Shown here in pieces: positions 26,397-37,378 of a stretch of 64,000 bases of DNA. The position numbers and the translations under genes were made by a program. The stretch is from Jeotgalicoccus halotolerans (GTDB lineage Bacteria > Bacillota > Bacilli > Staphylococcales > Salinicoccaceae). Position 1 is the first letter of the stretch. The number at the start of each line of letters is the position of its first letter. The notes beneath the pieces were generated by a model. The model saw only the letters and a list, made by a program, of their open reading frames with translations, was not told the origin of the DNA and ran no database searches. Where the stretch lies: NCBI RefSeq assembly GCF_003387165.1, contig NZ_QUMW01000014.1, positions 62,001 to 126,000 on the forward strand. Direction: 5' to 3'.

Positions 26397-26505
26397 CAAT
26401 CCTCCTCACATCCCAGCCCAAAATCATGATAAAATACAAGAGGAATAAACAAAACACAAGAAAATCAAATTTTAAAAATAACAATACAGAAAGGGGCAAC
26501 CGAAG

Positions 26506-27363
26506 ATGTCAATTAACTGGTTCCCGGGGCATATGGCGAAGGCCCGCCGCCAGATTGAAGAGAGTTTGAAGAAGGTGGACGTCGTTATAGAAATACTGGA
26601 CGCGCGCATTCCGTATGCTTCCAAAAATCCGATGCTCGATCACGTAATCGGTGATAAGCCGAGAGTGGTTGTACTGAATAAGAAAGATATGGCAAATAAC
26701 AAGGAAACGGATCGCTGGATTAACCGTCTGAAAGCTGAAGGGGTTTATCCTATAGCGCTGAACGGCAAGGAGCCGAACGTGCTGAAGAAAATTGAAAACA
26801 CAGTCGTTGAGGCGACGAAGGAAATTTTTGAACGCATGGAGCGTAAAGGCATTAATCCGCGTGCGATTAGAGCAATGATTGTCGGAATTCCAAACGTCGG
26901 CAAATCCACGATTATTAATAACATAGCGAAACGAAAAGTGGCGAAAACCGGCAACACGCCAGGCGTGACGAAAGCGCAGCAGTGGATTAAAGCAGGAACT
27001 AAAATGGAACTGCTCGACACTCCGGGTGTGCTTTGGCCGAAATTCGAAGATGAGTCAATCGGACAGAAACTATCGCTGACGGGTGCAATTAAGGATAACG
27101 TCGTGAACCTCGACGATATTGCAATCTTTGCCCTGAAATTCATGCAGGAGCATCACCTTGATGCGCTCAAACAGTTTTACAATATTAATATCGATGAAAA
27201 CACCGAAATCGTGGAAATTTTTGATGCAATCGGCCAGTCGCGCGGCTTTAAAATGAGCGGCAATGAAATCGACTACGAGCGCGTGACAGAAAGAGTTATC
27301 TACGATACACGCGATGCTAAAATCGGGCGTTTTACCTTCGACCTCGCAGAGGGTGCGGAATAA
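26506..27363 (+). CDS. rbgA: Ribosome biogenesis GTPase RbgA (YlqF)
   Basis: RbgA is needed for late 50S assembly. It is a circularly permuted GTPase with the N-terminal [14 protein letters not shown]4 NKKD near 64-67, G1 GIPNVGKST near 126-134 and G3 DTPG near 170-173. A C-terminal RNA-binding domain follows. At 285 aa the length is normal. It is followed 4 bases later by rnhB. Confidence 0.97.
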   Translation: MSINWFPGHMAKARRQIEESLKKVDVVIEILDARIPYASKNPMLDHVIGDKPRVVVLNKKDMANNKETDRWINRLKAEGVYPIALNGKEPNVLKKIENTVVEATKEIFERMERKGINPRAIRAMIVGIPNVGKSTIINNIAKRKVAKTGNTPGVTKAQQWIKAGTKMELLDTPGVLWPKFEDESIGQKLSLTGAIKDNVVNLDDIAIFALKFMQEHHLDALKQFYNINIDENTEIVEIFDAIGQSRGFKMSGNEIDYERVTERVIYDTRDAKIGRFTFDLAEGAE

Positions 27364-27367
27364 TTAT

Positions 27368-28126
27368 ATGAAGATAAGCGATATTAAACTCGAAATTGAC
27401 AAGATAAAAACCCTGGCAGATTTAACTGCCTCGCCTTTTCACGAAGACGAACGAAAAGGTGTACAGAACGCGCTTATCAGAAGGGCGCGCCTCCTCCAAA
27501 AAGAAAGGGCGCTCCTGGAGCATTACGACACGATGATGCGCCATGAAAACGAGCATCCGGCTGCCAGTCTTGCGGGTGTCGATGAAGCAGGGCGCGGACC
27601 GCTTGCGGGCGACGTGGTAGCTGCGGCTGTGATTCTGCCGGATGACTATAAAATAATCGGCCTCGATGACTCTAAAAAAGTACCTGAGTCAAAGAGGCTT
27701 GCTCTGCGCGAAGAAATTATGGAGCACGCTGAGTACGGTATCGGCATTGCGACAGCGGCGGAAATCGATAAGCACAATATTTATGAGGCGACGAAAATTG
27801 CCATGCAGCGCGCGATTGATAATCTTCCGCGGACGCCTGATCATTTACTGATCGATGCGATGACGCTCGGCAATAATATTCCGCAGACCGCGCTTATAAA
27901 AGGTGATGCGGTCTCCAATTCAATTGCAGCCGCTTCGATAATCGCGAAGACAACTCGTGACTTAATGATGGCAGAATACGAGGCTGAATATCCGGAGTAC
28001 GGCTTTTTGAAACATAAGGGCTACGGCACAAAAGCGCATCTTGAAGCTTTGCATAAATACGGGGCAACACCTATCCACAGAAAAACTTTTGAACCGGTAA
28101 AAAGTATGACCAGCGGACAAATTTAA
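27368..28126 (+). CDS. rnhB: Ribonuclease HII
   Basis: RNase HII removes ribonucleotides embedded in DNA and RNA in RNA-DNA hybrids. The start at 27368 gives a protein of 252 aa whose N-terminus matches staphylococcal homologues with the extra helical region; an upstream frame extension would overlap rbgA. The active site residues Asp72 and Glu73 (AGVDEAGRGPLAG) and Asp163 (LIDAMTLG) are visible. The ribosome-binding site is weak, so coupling to rbgA is likely. Confidence 0.95.
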   Translation: MKISDIKLEIDKIKTLADLTASPFHEDERKGVQNALIRRARLLQKERALLEHYDTMMRHENEHPAASLAGVDEAGRGPLAGDVVAAAVILPDDYKIIGLDDSKKVPESKRLALREEIMEHAEYGIGIATAAEIDKHNIYEATKIAMQRAIDNLPRTPDHLLIDAMTLGNNIPQTALIKGDAVSNSIAAASIIAKTTRDLMMAEYEAEYPEYGFLKHKGYGTKAHLEALHKYGATPIHRKTFEPVKSMTSGQI

Positions 28127-28253
28127 GTATGAAAATTCACAAACTTTTAACAGCAAAATCCATATTCTTGCGGTTTCGAATCATATTTACTGCAACTTGT
28201 GATTTATTTCTCAAAATTTCTTAAAATAACAATAATTTGTTTCATTAGTTATC

Positions 28254-28269
28254 ACTTACACGTTTACAT
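28254..28269. promoter_or_regulatory. Candidate CcpA (cre) site overlapping the sucC -35 box
   Basis: The 16 bases ACTTACACGTTTACAT fit the cre consensus with about three mismatches, all in the left half. TCA-cycle genes are common CcpA targets in staphylococci, and the position would block the promoter. The match is imperfect. Confidence 0.3.
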
Positions 28270-28291
28270 TCAACGATGGGTTTCCTATAAT
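28263..28291 (+). promoter_or_regulatory. Predicted promoter of sucCD
   Basis: TTTACA and a perfect TATAAT are separated by exactly 17 bases, about 42 bases upstream of the sucC start codon. The AT-rich region 28127-28262 before it holds no other feature that I can see. Confidence 0.7.
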
Positions 28292-28332
28292 TGAATATGT
28301 AAGCTTTATTAAAAAGTCTTAGGAGGAAAATC

Positions 28333-29502
28333 ATGAATATCCATGAGTATCAAGGAAAAGAAATTTTTCGCTCAATGGGTGTAAACGTACCTAAAGGTGA
28401 CGTTGCTCTTACACCAGAAGAAGCAGTTGAAGTTGCAAAAACACTTGATTCAGATGTCTACGTTGTCAAAGCTCAAATCCACGCAGGTGGCCGTGGTAAA
28501 GCAGGCGGCGTTAAGATAGCAAAATCTGTCGATGAAGTTAAAGAATATGCCGAAGAACTGTTAGGCAAAGTCTTAGTTACTCATCAGAACGGTCCGGACG
28601 GGACTGAAATCAAACGTCTTCTTATTGAAGAAGGCTGCGATATCGACAGCGAATACTACTTAGGTTTCGTAATTGACCGCGCGACGAACCGCGTAACATT
28701 AATGGGTTCTGAAGAAGGCGGAACTGAAATCGAAGAAGTGGCAGAAGCAACTCCTGAAAAGATTTTTAAAGAAGTGATTGACCCTGCAGTAGGTCTTCTG
28801 CCTTTCCAGGCTAAGAGACTTGCTTTCAATATTAATATTCCAACAGCATCAGTAAACAAAGCAGCTAAATTAATGCTCTCTTTATACGATGTGTTTATCG
28901 AAAAAGATGCAGCAATTATGGAAATCAACCCGCTTGTTACGACAGGCGACGGCGAAGTTATTGCGCTTGATGCGAAAGTTAATTTCGATGCGAACGCTTT
29001 ATACAGAAACAAAGATATCGTTGAATTACGCGACTTCGATGAAGAAGATGAAAAAGAAATCGAAGCTTCAAAACACGATTTAGCATACATCGCCTTAGAA
29101 GGTAACATCGGCTGTATGGTTAACGGTGCCGGACTTGCTATGGCAACGATGGATACGATTAACCACTTCGGCGGAAAACCTGCCAACTTCCTCGACGTAG
29201 GGGGCGGCGCGACTGCTGAGAAAGTTACTGAAGCGTTCAAACTTATTTTAAGCGATAAGGCAGTAGAAGGAATCTTTGTAAACATTTTCGGCGGCATTAT
29301 GAAGTGTGACGTTATCGCTGAAGGTGTCGTTGAGGCTGTCAATAATGTCGGTCTTGAAATACCTCTTGTAGTGCGTTTAGAAGGTACAAACGTTAAAGAA
29401 GGTAAACAAATTCTTGCAGATTCAGGTCTTGCAATCACACCGGCAGGCACAATGGCTGAAGGTGCTCAGAAGATCATCGCTGCTGTAAACGAAAATAAAT
29501 AA
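28333..29502 (+). CDS. sucC: Succinyl-CoA synthetase beta subunit (ADP-forming)
   Basis: With SucD this catalyses the substrate-level phosphorylation step of the TCA cycle. The 389-residue protein has an N-terminal ATP-grasp domain (start [20 protein letters not shown], then [15 protein letters not shown]) and a C-terminal CoA-ligase domain containing [16 protein letters not shown] strong TTAGGAGG site precedes the ATG. Confidence 0.98.
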   Translation: MNIHEYQGKEIFRSMGVNVPKGDVALTPEEAVEVAKTLDSDVYVVKAQIHAGGRGKAGGVKIAKSVDEVKEYAEELLGKVLVTHQNGPDGTEIKRLLIEEGCDIDSEYYLGFVIDRATNRVTLMGSEEGGTEIEEVAEATPEKIFKEVIDPAVGLLPFQAKRLAFNINIPTASVNKAAKLMLSLYDVFIEKDAAIMEINPLVTTGDGEVIALDAKVNFDANALYRNKDIVELRDFDEEDEKEIEASKHDLAYIALEGNIGCMVNGAGLAMATMDTINHFGGKPANFLDVGGGATAEKVTEAFKLILSDKAVEGIFVNIFGGIMKCDVIAEGVVEAVNNVGLEIPLVVRLEGTNVKEGKQILADSGLAITPAGTMAEGAQKIIAAVNENK

Positions 29503-29519
29503 TAACGGAGGAATATATT

Positions 29520-30428
29520 GTGGCTGTATTTGTAGATAAAAATACTAAAGTAATTGTACAGGGTATTACCGGTTCAACAGCACTATTCCACACGAAGCAG
29601 ATGCTTGAGTACGGTACTCAGATTGTTGCTGGTGTGACACCTGGTAAAGGCGGACAAGATGTTGAAGGTGTTCCTGTATTCAACACTGTAGAAGAAGCTA
29701 AAAAAGAAACTGGCGCAACTGTATCGGTAGTTTACGTGCCGGCTCCATTCGCAGCGGATTCAATCATGGAAGCTGCAGATGCTGAGCTTGACCTCGTAAT
29801 TTGTATTACCGAGCACATCCCGGTACTCGACATGGTTAAAGTTGTACGTTATTTAGAAGATAAAAACACGCGTCTTATCGGACCGAACTGTCCGGGTGTT
29901 ATTACTGCCGATGAAACTAAGATCGGTATTATGCCCGGCTATATCCACAAAAAAGGACACGTTGGTGTTGTATCACGCTCAGGTACGTTAACTTATGAAG
30001 CAGTTCACCAGTTAACACAGGAAGGTGTCGGCCAGACATCTGCTGTCGGTATCGGCGGAGACCCTGTTAACGGAACGAACTTTATCGATGTATTAAAAGA
30101 ATTCAACGAAGATCCTGAAACTTACGCTGTAGTAATGATTGGGGAAATCGGCGGTACTGCTGAAGAAGAAGCGGCAGAGTGGGTTCGCGATAACATGACT
30201 AAACCTGTTGTCGGCTTCATCGGCGGACAGACTGCACCTCCAGGGAAACGCATGGGCCATGCCGGTGCGATTATTTCAGGCGGTAAAGGGACAGCTGATG
30301 AAAAAATCCGTATTATGAACGAATGCGGAATTGAAACAGCTGCAACGCCTTCTGAAATTGGTGAAACGCTTATCGAGCGCATCAAAAAAGAAGACGGGCT
30401 TTACGAAAAATGCCTGACTGTAAAATAA
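29520..30428 (+). CDS. sucD: Succinyl-CoA synthetase alpha subunit
   Basis: The alpha subunit binds CoA and carries the phosphorylated His. The 302-residue protein has a Rossmann-type N-terminus ([17 protein letters not shown]), and the active-site His is in [14 protein letters not shown] near the C-terminus. The GTG start at 29520 follows a GGAGG site. The gene ends at a terminator. Confidence 0.98.
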   Translation: MAVFVDKNTKVIVQGITGSTALFHTKQMLEYGTQIVAGVTPGKGGQDVEGVPVFNTVEEAKKETGATVSVVYVPAPFAADSIMEAADAELDLVICITEHIPVLDMVKVVRYLEDKNTRLIGPNCPGVITADETKIGIMPGYIHKKGHVGVVSRSGTLTYEAVHQLTQEGVGQTSAVGIGGDPVNGTNFIDVLKEFNEDPETYAVVMIGEIGGTAEEEAAEWVRDNMTKPVVGFIGGQTAPPGKRMGHAGAIISGGKGTADEKIRIMNECGIETAATPSEIGETLIERIKKEDGLYEKCLTVK

Positions 30429-30459
30429 ATGAAATATAACTCAGCTAAGTGAGTGAATC

Positions 30460-30493
30460 AGACGGTAATCCGCATGGATTATCGTCTTTTTTT
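30460..30493 (+). terminator. Terminator after sucD
   Basis: A 12-bp stem with one G-U pair (30460-30471 with 30476-30487), a 4-nt loop and seven T form a clear intrinsic terminator. Confidence 0.9.
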
Positions 30494-30586
30494 GTCTTTT
30501 TCTGGAAGTTTTTGTCGGCAAAATGAAATCTGAAACTCCTGAGAAACCAACTATAATATAAGTATCGGAATAACAGGGGGATGTTT

Positions 30587-31375
30587 ATGGATTTACTATT
30601 GCTGAGTTTTGCAGGAGTCACTGCTAAAGAATATTTGGCGATCTTAAATAAGAGCTGGATTTCGCCTGAATTAAAAAAGAAAATTAACTACGCAGGGACA
30701 CTCGACAGGAAGAAAATTATAGCCAGTCTCGACAGGGATAACATCGGTTATCTTACGCATGAACACGGGCTTTATCCGGCATTGCTGAAAGAAATTTATG
30801 ATTTTCCCTACATATTATATTACCGGGGGAACGCTGCTCTTTTAAAGGAAGAGATGCTAGGGGTCGTCGGGAGCAGAAAGGCGACCGCCTATACCAGAAA
30901 ATCTCTCGAGCTCCTCTTGCCGTCTTTAAAAAACATTGCTATTATATCAGGACTTGCCTACGGAGCGGATGAAGCGGCTCACCGGACAGCACTTCTCTAT
31001 AACATAAAGACAATCGGTGTGCTCGCCTTCGGTCATAATACGCATTATCCGAAAACGACGGCGGACATCCGCACTGAAATGGAGAAAAAGCATCTGACCA
31101 TCAGCGAATATCCGCCGGATACTCCAATTCAGAAATGGCAGTTCGTGGCCAGGAACAGAATTATTGCCGGGTGCGCCCGCGGTGTGCTGGTGACTGAAGC
31201 GGAAGAAAAAAGCGGCAGTCTTATTACGCTCGAAATGGCGCTCGATGAGAACCGGAACGCATACTGCCTGCCAGGGAGCATTACTTCAGCACTGTCTAAA
31301 GGCACCAACTTGCGCCTGAAAGAAGGTGCAACTATCGTCACGGAAGCAGAGGATATACAGAGTGATTTCGTCTGA
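30587..31375 (+). CDS. dprA: DNA processing protein DprA
   Basis: DprA protects incoming single-stranded DNA and loads RecA during natural transformation. The Rossmann-fold core is seen in GVVGSRKATAYTRKSLE, SGLAYGADEAAHRTAL, and RNRIIAGCARGVLVTEAEEKSGSL, read as separate motifs. From the ATG at 30587 (AGGGGG six bases upstream) the protein is 262 aa, on the short side because the extra N- and C-terminal domains of some homologues are reduced. An ATG at 30581 touches the ribosome-binding site. The topA promoter follows. Confidence 0.93.
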   Translation: MDLLLLSFAGVTAKEYLAILNKSWISPELKKKINYAGTLDRKKIIASLDRDNIGYLTHEHGLYPALLKEIYDFPYILYYRGNAALLKEEMLGVVGSRKATAYTRKSLELLLPSLKNIAIISGLAYGADEAAHRTALLYNIKTIGVLAFGHNTHYPKTTADIRTEMEKKHLTISEYPPDTPIQKWQFVARNRIIAGCARGVLVTEAEEKSGSLITLEMALDENRNAYCLPGSITSALSKGTNLRLKEGATIVTEAEDIQSDFV

Positions 31376-31413
31376 ATTCCGGAACGCTGAATATTATAAT
31401 AAATGGATTTTTA

Positions 31414-31443
31414 TTGACAAAGTAAAATTTAACTGTGTATCAT
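31414..31443 (+). promoter_or_regulatory. Predicted promoter of topA
   Basis: A consensus TTGACA and TATCAT are separated by 18 bases, about 40 bases upstream of the topA GTG start codon. Confidence 0.6.
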
Positions 31444-31484
31444 TTGGACTTGTATAGATTAAAAGCAAATTAGGAGGCAGCAGA

Positions 31485-33554
31485 GTGGCAGACAATTTAG
31501 TTATCGTAGAATCACCTGCGAAAGCAAAGACGATTGAAAAGTACCTCGGTAAACGTTATAAAGTAATTGCTTCCATGGGACACGTGAGAGATCTTCCACG
31601 CAGTCAGATTGGAATTGATACAGAAAATAATTACGAACCTAAATATATTACGATACGGGGTAAAGGCCCATTATTGAAAGAATTGAAAAAAGAAGCAAAA
31701 AAAGCGAAGAAAGTATTTCTCGCGAGTGACCCCGACAGAGAAGGGGAAGCAATTGCCTGGCATTTAAGCCATGCGCTCGGACCGGATAATGATTATTACC
31801 GCGTAGTCTTCAATGAAATTACAAAGGATGCGGTTAAAGAAAGTTTTAAAACACCAGCAGAAATCGATATGCAGCTGGTAGATGCCCAGCAGGCCCGCCG
31901 CATACTCGACCGCCTGGTAGGTTACAATATTTCGCCTGTACTATGGAAGAAAGTGAAAAAAGGATTATCGGCGGGACGTGTGCAGTCAGTGGCACTGAAG
32001 CTGATTATCGACCGTGAAAATGAAATCCGTAAATTCGTTCCGGAAGAATACTGGTCTATCGAAGGAACATTTAAAACAGGGCGTTCGAAATTTACGGGTA
32101 AATTCAATAAGCTTGTGAAAGACAAGCAGAAGACCAAACTAAAAACTAAAGACGATGTCGATAAAGTATTAAATCAGCTGAAAGGCAACGACTTCCATAT
32201 CGATTCCGTAGAGAAAAAAGAGAAGAAACGCTATCCGGCACAGCCGTTTACAACATCTTCTCTCCAGCAGGAAGCGGCGCGCAAACTGAATTTTAAAGCG
32301 CGTAAAACGATGATGCTTGCCCAGCAGCTCTATGAAGGTATCGATATTAAAAAAGAAGGTACGGTCGGTCTGATTACTTATATGAGAACGGACTCGACAC
32401 GTATTTCGAATACTGCCAAAGATGAAGCTTACGATTTAATTGAATCAGCTTACGGCAAAGAATTTACCGGGACACAGAAATCATCGAACAAAGCGGCAGC
32501 CCAGGATGCACACGAAGCAGTGCGCCCGACATCGGCAAACCGCACACCGGATAATATGAAACAGTACTTAAGCCGCGACCAGCACCGTCTGTATAAACTG
32601 ATCTGGGATCGATTTATAGCGAGCCAGATGGCACCGGCAATACTGGATACTGTTAAAATTGATCTGAGCAACAATGGCGTGCTCTTTAGAAGCACGGGCC
32701 AGACGATTAAATTTAAAGGGTTTATGCAAATTTATATTGAAGGTTCGGATGACGAAGAAGATGATTTAAACAACAAACTTCCCGAAATGAACGAAGGCGA
32801 GACAGTAACATCTGAAAAAATTGAGCCAGCTCAGCATTTTACGCAGCCGCCGCCGAGATTTACCGAAGCGCGTCTCGTTAAAACTCTTGAAGAATCGGGA
32901 ATCGGACGTCCGTCAACATACGCACCGACAATCGATACGATTCAAAAACGCAACTATGTCCGCATGGACCAGAAGCGTTTTATCCCGACAGAAATCGGTG
33001 AAATTGTAAACGAGCAGGTCGTGGAATACTTCCCGGATATTATCGATATTGCGTTTACCCGCAATATGGAGGAAAGTCTCGACTCGGTCGCTGATGGCGA
33101 TAAAGAATGGCGCGAAGTAATCGACGAGTTCTATAAAGGATTCAGTCCGCAGGTCGAACGCGCGGAAGAAGAAATGGAAAAAATCGAAATTAAGGATGAA
33201 CCGGTAGGAGAAGACTGTGAAAAATGCGGATCTCCGATGGTTTATAAAATGGGGCGCTACGGCAAATTCATGGCATGCTCGAATTTCCCCGACTGCCGCA
33301 ATACAAAAGCAATCGTTAAGGAAATCGGCGTTAAATGCCCAACTTGTAAAGAGGGAGAAGTTGTCGAACGCAAATCGAAGAGAAACAGGATCTTCTACGG
33401 CTGCGAACGCTACCCTGAATGTGACTTCGTCTCATGGGACCGTCCAATTGGACGTGACTGTCCGAAATGCGAACACTATCTGGTCGAAACAAAGAAAGGC
33501 AAAAAAGCGCAGGTTAAATGTACGCATTGCGATTACACAGAAGACGCAAGCTAA
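31485..33554 (+). CDS. topA: DNA topoisomerase I
   Basis: TopA relaxes negative supercoils. The N-terminal TOPRIM domain contains [15 protein letters not shown] and [14 protein letters not shown], and the catalytic Tyr299 is in [12 protein letters not shown]. Three four-Cys zinc-ribbon motifs follow in the C-terminal region (from about residue 575). The length is 689 aa. The start is GTG with an AGGAGG site. In staphylococci and Bacillus trmFO normally follows; here xerC does. Confidence 0.98.
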   Translation: MADNLVIVESPAKAKTIEKYLGKRYKVIASMGHVRDLPRSQIGIDTENNYEPKYITIRGKGPLLKELKKEAKKAKKVFLASDPDREGEAIAWHLSHALGPDNDYYRVVFNEITKDAVKESFKTPAEIDMQLVDAQQARRILDRLVGYNISPVLWKKVKKGLSAGRVQSVALKLIIDRENEIRKFVPEEYWSIEGTFKTGRSKFTGKFNKLVKDKQKTKLKTKDDVDKVLNQLKGNDFHIDSVEKKEKKRYPAQPFTTSSLQQEAARKLNFKARKTMMLAQQLYEGIDIKKEGTVGLITYMRTDSTRISNTAKDEAYDLIESAYGKEFTGTQKSSNKAAAQDAHEAVRPTSANRTPDNMKQYLSRDQHRLYKLIWDRFIASQMAPAILDTVKIDLSNNGVLFRSTGQTIKFKGFMQIYIEGSDDEEDDLNNKLPEMNEGETVTSEKIEPAQHFTQPPPRFTEARLVKTLEESGIGRPSTYAPTIDTIQKRNYVRMDQKRFIPTEIGEIVNEQVVEYFPDIIDIAFTRNMEESLDSVADGDKEWREVIDEFYKGFSPQVERAEEEMEKIEIKDEPVGEDCEKCGSPMVYKMGRYGKFMACSNFPDCRNTKAIVKEIGVKCPTCKEGEVVERKSKRNRIFYGCERYPECDFVSWDRPIGRDCPKCEHYLVETKKGKKAQVKCTHCDYTEDAS

Positions 33555-33559
33555 GAATG

Positions 33560-33583
33560 AACCGCCCGCGTGGGCGGTTTTTT
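33560..33583 (+). terminator. Terminator after topA
   Basis: An 8-bp GC-rich stem (33560-33567 with 33572-33579) and a T run follow topA. A second small dyad (ggcgct/agcgcc, 33590-33607) lies just behind. Confidence 0.85.
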
Positions 33584-33721
33584 GCTGTTGGCGCTAATGT
33601 AAGCGCCTTTATTGTCTTCCATTTCGACAGAATTATAAATATTTGTACAATTAAGTGCAATTTCTTGAAAAATGGTTTAAAATAGCTAATGTTGTTTATT
33701 TATGGACAGGTGACTATTGTA

Positions 33722-33750
33722 TTGCTTGGATAAATAATTTAAATTATGAT
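33722..33750 (+). promoter_or_regulatory. Predicted promoter of the xerC-hslVU operon
   Basis: TTGCTT and TATGAT are separated by exactly 17 bases. The predicted transcript start near 33757 lies downstream of the earliest in-frame start codons (from 33655), which supports a later XerC start. Confidence 0.65.
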
Positions 33751-33780
33751 AAAATTCAGACAAAGAATGAGGTGGTTGAA

Positions 33781-34659
33781 ATTTACGTTAATGATTTCCT
33801 GCGTATGCTCAAGTATCAGCGTAATTTTTCAGATCATTCTATAAAAAGTTATGATCATGATATTCATGAATTCATAACTTTTTTAAAGAGAGAAAGTTTA
33901 TCGGTTCCATCGTTTAAATATATGGATGCAAGAAACTATCTGGCAATGTTGTATGAACGCAATTTAAAAAAATCAACCGTATCGAGGAAAATATCGACGC
34001 TCCGAAGCTACTATAATTATTTGGCTGACAGGGAATGCGTCGATATAAATCCGTTTACGGCACTGCCTTTTCCGAAGAAGGAAGCTGTACTTCCGGATTT
34101 CATGTATCCGAACGAAATCGAAGCGCTGTTTGGCAGCCTGGATGAGAATCATAAAATGTACGAACGGGATCTCGCAATACTGGAACTTCTGTATGCTACC
34201 GGTATGCGGGCAGGCGAAATGATCGGCCTCCGGCTGCAGGATATTGATTTCACTGTGCAGATTGTCCGGGTACTCGGCAAAGGACGCAAATGGCGGGTCG
34301 TCCCGTTTCATGACCGCGCAGCGGTGGCGCTTCGAAACTATGCGGAAATATACAGCGAAGATATACTTAAGAATGATGCAATGTGGGTAAACCATAGAGG
34401 GGGACCGCTCACAGTCCGCGGACTCCGGCATATTATCGATATGACGGTCAAGCGGAGCGCACTTCATTTAGACATTCACCCGCATACTTTCAGGCATACA
34501 TTTGCAACGCATTTACTGAACAACGGAGCAGATTTACGGGCGGTGCAGGATTTGCTCGGCCACGAGTCTTTATCGACGACACAGCGGTATACGCATGTGA
34601 CGACAGAACAGCTTAAAAAGACTTATTTAAATGCACACCCCAGTAATAAGAAGAGGTGA
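33781..34659 (+). CDS. xerC: Tyrosine recombinase XerC
   Basis: XerC and XerD resolve chromosome dimers at dif. The N-terminal SAM-like domain (FLRMLKYQRNFSDHSIKSY) is followed by the catalytic domain. Numbered from base 33781 the residues are Arg143 (ATGMRAGE), His235 and Arg238 (HTFRHTFATH), His261 (GHESL) and Tyr270 (QRYTHV). The start is uncertain. GAGGTGG at 33769-33775 is five bases from an ATT codon at 33781, giving 292 aa; the alternative in-frame GTG at 33772 lies inside that site. Earlier codons precede the predicted promoter. It stands directly before hslV, as in the Bacillus codV-clpQ-clpY-codY operon. Confidence 0.9.
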   Translation: MYVNDFLRMLKYQRNFSDHSIKSYDHDIHEFITFLKRESLSVPSFKYMDARNYLAMLYERNLKKSTVSRKISTLRSYYNYLADRECVDINPFTALPFPKKEAVLPDFMYPNEIEALFGSLDENHKMYERDLAILELLYATGMRAGEMIGLRLQDIDFTVQIVRVLGKGRKWRVVPFHDRAAVALRNYAEIYSEDILKNDAMWVNHRGGPLTVRGLRHIIDMTVKRSALHLDIHPHTFRHTFATHLLNNGADLRAVQDLLGHESLSTTQRYTHVTTEQLKKTYLNAHPSNKKR

Positions 34660-34664
34660 CATGA

Positions 34665-35192
34665 ATGACGACGATATTCGCGATCAGACACAATGACAAA
34701 ATGGCGATTGCAGGCGACGGCCAGGTAACACTCGGCAATCAGGTTGTGATGAAGCATACAGCTAAAAAAGTCCGCCGGCTCTTCAACGACCAGGTTGTAG
34801 CAGGTTTTGCGGGCAGTGTGGCAGATGCTTTTACGCTGTTTGAGAAATTTGAAGCAAATCTGCACGAGTACAACGGCAATCTGCAGCGTGCTGCAGTTGA
34901 ACTGGCTAAAGAGTGGCGGGGCGATAAAATGCTCCGGCAGCTGGAAGCCATGCTGATTGTAATGGATAAAAGTAATCTGCTGCTCGTGTCCGGCACCGGT
35001 GAAGTCATCGAACCGGATGACGGCATTCTCGCAATCGGCTCCGGCGGCAACTATGCCCTGGCAGCAGGACGCGCCATGAAAAAATACGGTGCCGATTTAA
35101 GTGCCGAAACGATTGCTTATGACAGTCTTAAACTGGCAAGTGAAATTTGCGTATTTACAAACGACAATATAATAGTAGAAACAATCGATTAA
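34665..35192 (+). CDS. hslV: ATP-dependent protease subunit HslV (ClpQ)
   Basis: HslV is the proteasome-like peptidase that works with the HslU ATPase. The 175-residue sequence begins [11 protein letters not shown], so removal of Met would leave Thr2 as the catalytic N-terminal nucleophile, not the Ser seen in Bacillus subtilis ClpQ. GDGQVTLG and the [13 protein letters not shown] segment are typical. An overlapping ATG at 34661 is in another frame. It is 5 bases after xerC and 15 before hslU. Confidence 0.97.
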   Translation: MTTIFAIRHNDKMAIAGDGQVTLGNQVVMKHTAKKVRRLFNDQVVAGFAGSVADAFTLFEKFEANLHEYNGNLQRAAVELAKEWRGDKMLRQLEAMLIVMDKSNLLLVSGTGEVIEPDDGILAIGSGGNYALAAGRAMKKYGADLSAETIAYDSLKLASEICVFTNDNIIVETID

Positions 35193-35207
35193 GGAAGCGT
35201 GAGATAA

Positions 35208-36587
35208 ATGCCAAACACTAATCTTTCTCCAAGAGAAATTACAGCACGTCTCGACGAAAGTATTATTGGACAGAATGAAGCGAAGCGGAAAGTTGCGATT
35301 GCTATGCGCAACCGTTACAGAAGAATGCTGCTCGACGATGAATTAAAAGAGGAAGTTATTCCGAAAAATATTCTGATGATCGGGCCGACTGGTGTCGGTA
35401 AAACAGAGATTGCGAGACGCATAGCGAAAATTACAGGCAGTCCGTATACGAAAGTCGAAGCGACGAAGTACACGGAAGTCGGCTATGTCGGCCGCGACGT
35501 TGAGTCGATGGTCCGGGATCTCGTCGACAGCGCCGTCCGCATGGTCAAAGAAGCGAAGAAAAAAGAAGTTGCTGAAGATGCGGAAAACCTGGCTAACGAA
35601 CGTCTGACAGGCCTGCTCGCTCCGGGACGTAAAAAACAGAAACAGACGGGCTCAAATCCGTTTGAAATGTTTATGAACCAGCAGGGCGAGGAAGAAGAAA
35701 TTGAAGAAGTCGATGACTCTGTCCGCCTGAAACGCCGCGATATTAAAAGCCAGCTGCTCACGGGCAAACTCGAGGACGAGAAAGTAACGATTGAAGTTGC
35801 GGAAAGTTCAAATCAGCTTGGCATGATGATGCCGGGTATGGATAACAACGGCATGGGCGACATGCTGCAGAACTTAATGCCGAAGAAAAAACACAAGCGG
35901 ACGATGACCGTTAAAAAAGCCCGTCAGTATTTAATTGATGAAGAAGCTGAAAAGCTGATCGATATCGATAATGTAAACGACGAAGCGATAGAGCTCGCGG
36001 AAACAACAGGTATTATTTTTATCGACGAAATTGATAAGATAGCGAAGAGCAGCCAAAACTCTGGAGATGTTTCTAGAGAAGGCGTGCAGCGCGATATTTT
36101 ACCAATTGTCGAAGGGTCAACGGTGCAGACTAAATACGGTTCGATAAAAACAGACTACATTTTATTCATCGGGGCGGGCGCCTTCCACGTGGCGAAACCA
36201 AGTGATTTAATACCTGAGCTGCAGGGGCGTTTCCCGCTCCGCGTCGAGCTGAACAAATTAACGGCGGACGATTTCGAACGTATTTTAAAAGAACCGAAGA
36301 ACTCCCTGCTCGAACAGTACGAAGCGCTGCTTAAGACAGAAGACGTATCCGTATCATTTACGGATGAAGCGGTCCAGGGGCTTGCTGAAATTGCCTACAA
36401 AGTAAACTCCGAGACAGACGATATCGGTGCGCGGAGACTGCATACGATTTTAGAAACGCTGCTTGAGGAACTCTTGTTCGAAGCGAGCAATATGCAGGGC
36501 GCGCACGTTGAAATTACGAAGCAGTATGTCGATTCAAAATTGGACCATATTTCTACAGACAAAGATTTAAGCGAATTTATTTTATAA
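35208..36587 (+). CDS. hslU: ATP-dependent protease ATPase subunit HslU (ClpY)
   Basis: HslU unfolds substrates and feeds them to HslV. It is an AAA+ protein of 459 aa with Walker A GPTGVGKT at 59-66, the pore-region GYVGRDV, an intermediate I-domain (about 110-240), and Walker [12 protein letters not shown]. The C-terminal LSEFIL tail is the motif that docks into HslV. Confidence 0.98.
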   Translation: MPNTNLSPREITARLDESIIGQNEAKRKVAIAMRNRYRRMLLDDELKEEVIPKNILMIGPTGVGKTEIARRIAKITGSPYTKVEATKYTEVGYVGRDVESMVRDLVDSAVRMVKEAKKKEVAEDAENLANERLTGLLAPGRKKQKQTGSNPFEMFMNQQGEEEEIEEVDDSVRLKRRDIKSQLLTGKLEDEKVTIEVAESSNQLGMMMPGMDNNGMGDMLQNLMPKKKHKRTMTVKKARQYLIDEEAEKLIDIDNVNDEAIELAETTGIIFIDEIDKIAKSSQNSGDVSREGVQRDILPIVEGSTVQTKYGSIKTDYILFIGAGAFHVAKPSDLIPELQGRFPLRVELNKLTADDFERILKEPKNSLLEQYEALLKTEDVSVSFTDEAVQGLAEIAYKVNSETDDIGARRLHTILETLLEELLFEASNMQGAHVEITKQYVDSKLDHISTDKDLSEFIL

Positions 36588-36607
36588 TTTAACAGGAGTG
36601 AATAACC

Positions 36608-37378
36608 ATGCCAAGTTTATTACAGAAAACACGTGAGATTAACAATTTAATTCAAGGAAGTTCAAACATTAAAGTAGACTTCGAAGAAGTTGCGGATAAA
36701 TTAAGCCGTATTCTGGAGTGTAATACTTTTATCGTATCAAAGAGAGGTAAGCTGCTCGGTATCGGTGTCGTTCAGACAATCGAAAACGAACGCATCGTCG
36801 ATATGCTGGATAACAGACAATTCCCGGACTATTACGTTAACCAGATTATGCGAATTACAGAAACCCGCGAAAACATTGCTTTTGAAGATGACTTAACAAT
36901 CTTCCCGGCTGAAGATCCTTACCAGGATTCAGAAACATGCATCGTGCCGATTTACGGCGGAGGCAACCGTTTAGGAACACTGGTTCTTGGACGAAGAGAA
37001 AATAAATTCTCAGAAGACGATCTCGTTCTTGCAGAATATGCTGGTACAGTGGTCGGCATGGAAATTCTCCGCGAGAAAAATGAAGAAGTTGAACAGAAAG
37101 CACGCGATAAAGCGAGCATTGCCATGGCAATCCGTTCTCTGTCGTATTCAGAGCGCGAAGCAATCGAACACATTTTTGATGAACTTGATGCAGATGAAGG
37201 ACTGCTCGTTGCTTCTAAAGTTGCAGACCGTGTCGGCATTACGCGTTCGGTTATCGTTAACGCACTCCGTAAACTTGAAAGTGCAGGCGTAATCGAATCC
37301 CGTTCACTCGGCATGAAAGGAACGTTTATCAAAGTTAAAAAAGAAGACTTCCTTCCAGAGCTCCGCAAAGAAAGCTAA
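36608..37378 (+). CDS. codY: GTP-sensing global transcriptional regulator CodY
   Basis: CodY represses nutrient acquisition and virulence genes when branched-chain amino acids and GTP are plentiful. The 256-residue protein has an N-terminal GAF domain (about 1-155) and a C-terminal winged helix-turn-helix with [20 protein letters not shown]. It is the last gene of the xerC-hslVU-codY operon. Its 3' end forms a hairpin with downstream bases (37361-37368 with 37381-37388). Confidence 0.98.
   Translation: MPSLLQKTREINNLIQGSSNIKVDFEEVADKLSRILECNTFIVSKRGKLLGIGVVQTIENERIVDMLDNRQFPDYYVNQIMRITETRENIAFEDDLTIFPAEDPYQDSETCIVPIYGGGNRLGTLVLGRRENKFSEDDLVLAEYAGTVVGMEILREKNEEVEQKARDKASIAMAIRSLSYSEREAIEHIFDELDADEGLLVASKVADRVGITRSVIVNALRKLESAGVIESRSLGMKGTFIKVKKEDFLPELRKES

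Noticed and set aside
30495-30525. A CodY-binding box upstream of dprA
   Set aside because: The best alignment to the CodY consensus has about four mismatches of fifteen and is not convincing.
33655-33780. A longer XerC starting at 33655
   Set aside because: The extension precedes the predicted promoter and transcript start, has no ribosome-binding site and has no counterpart in known XerC proteins.
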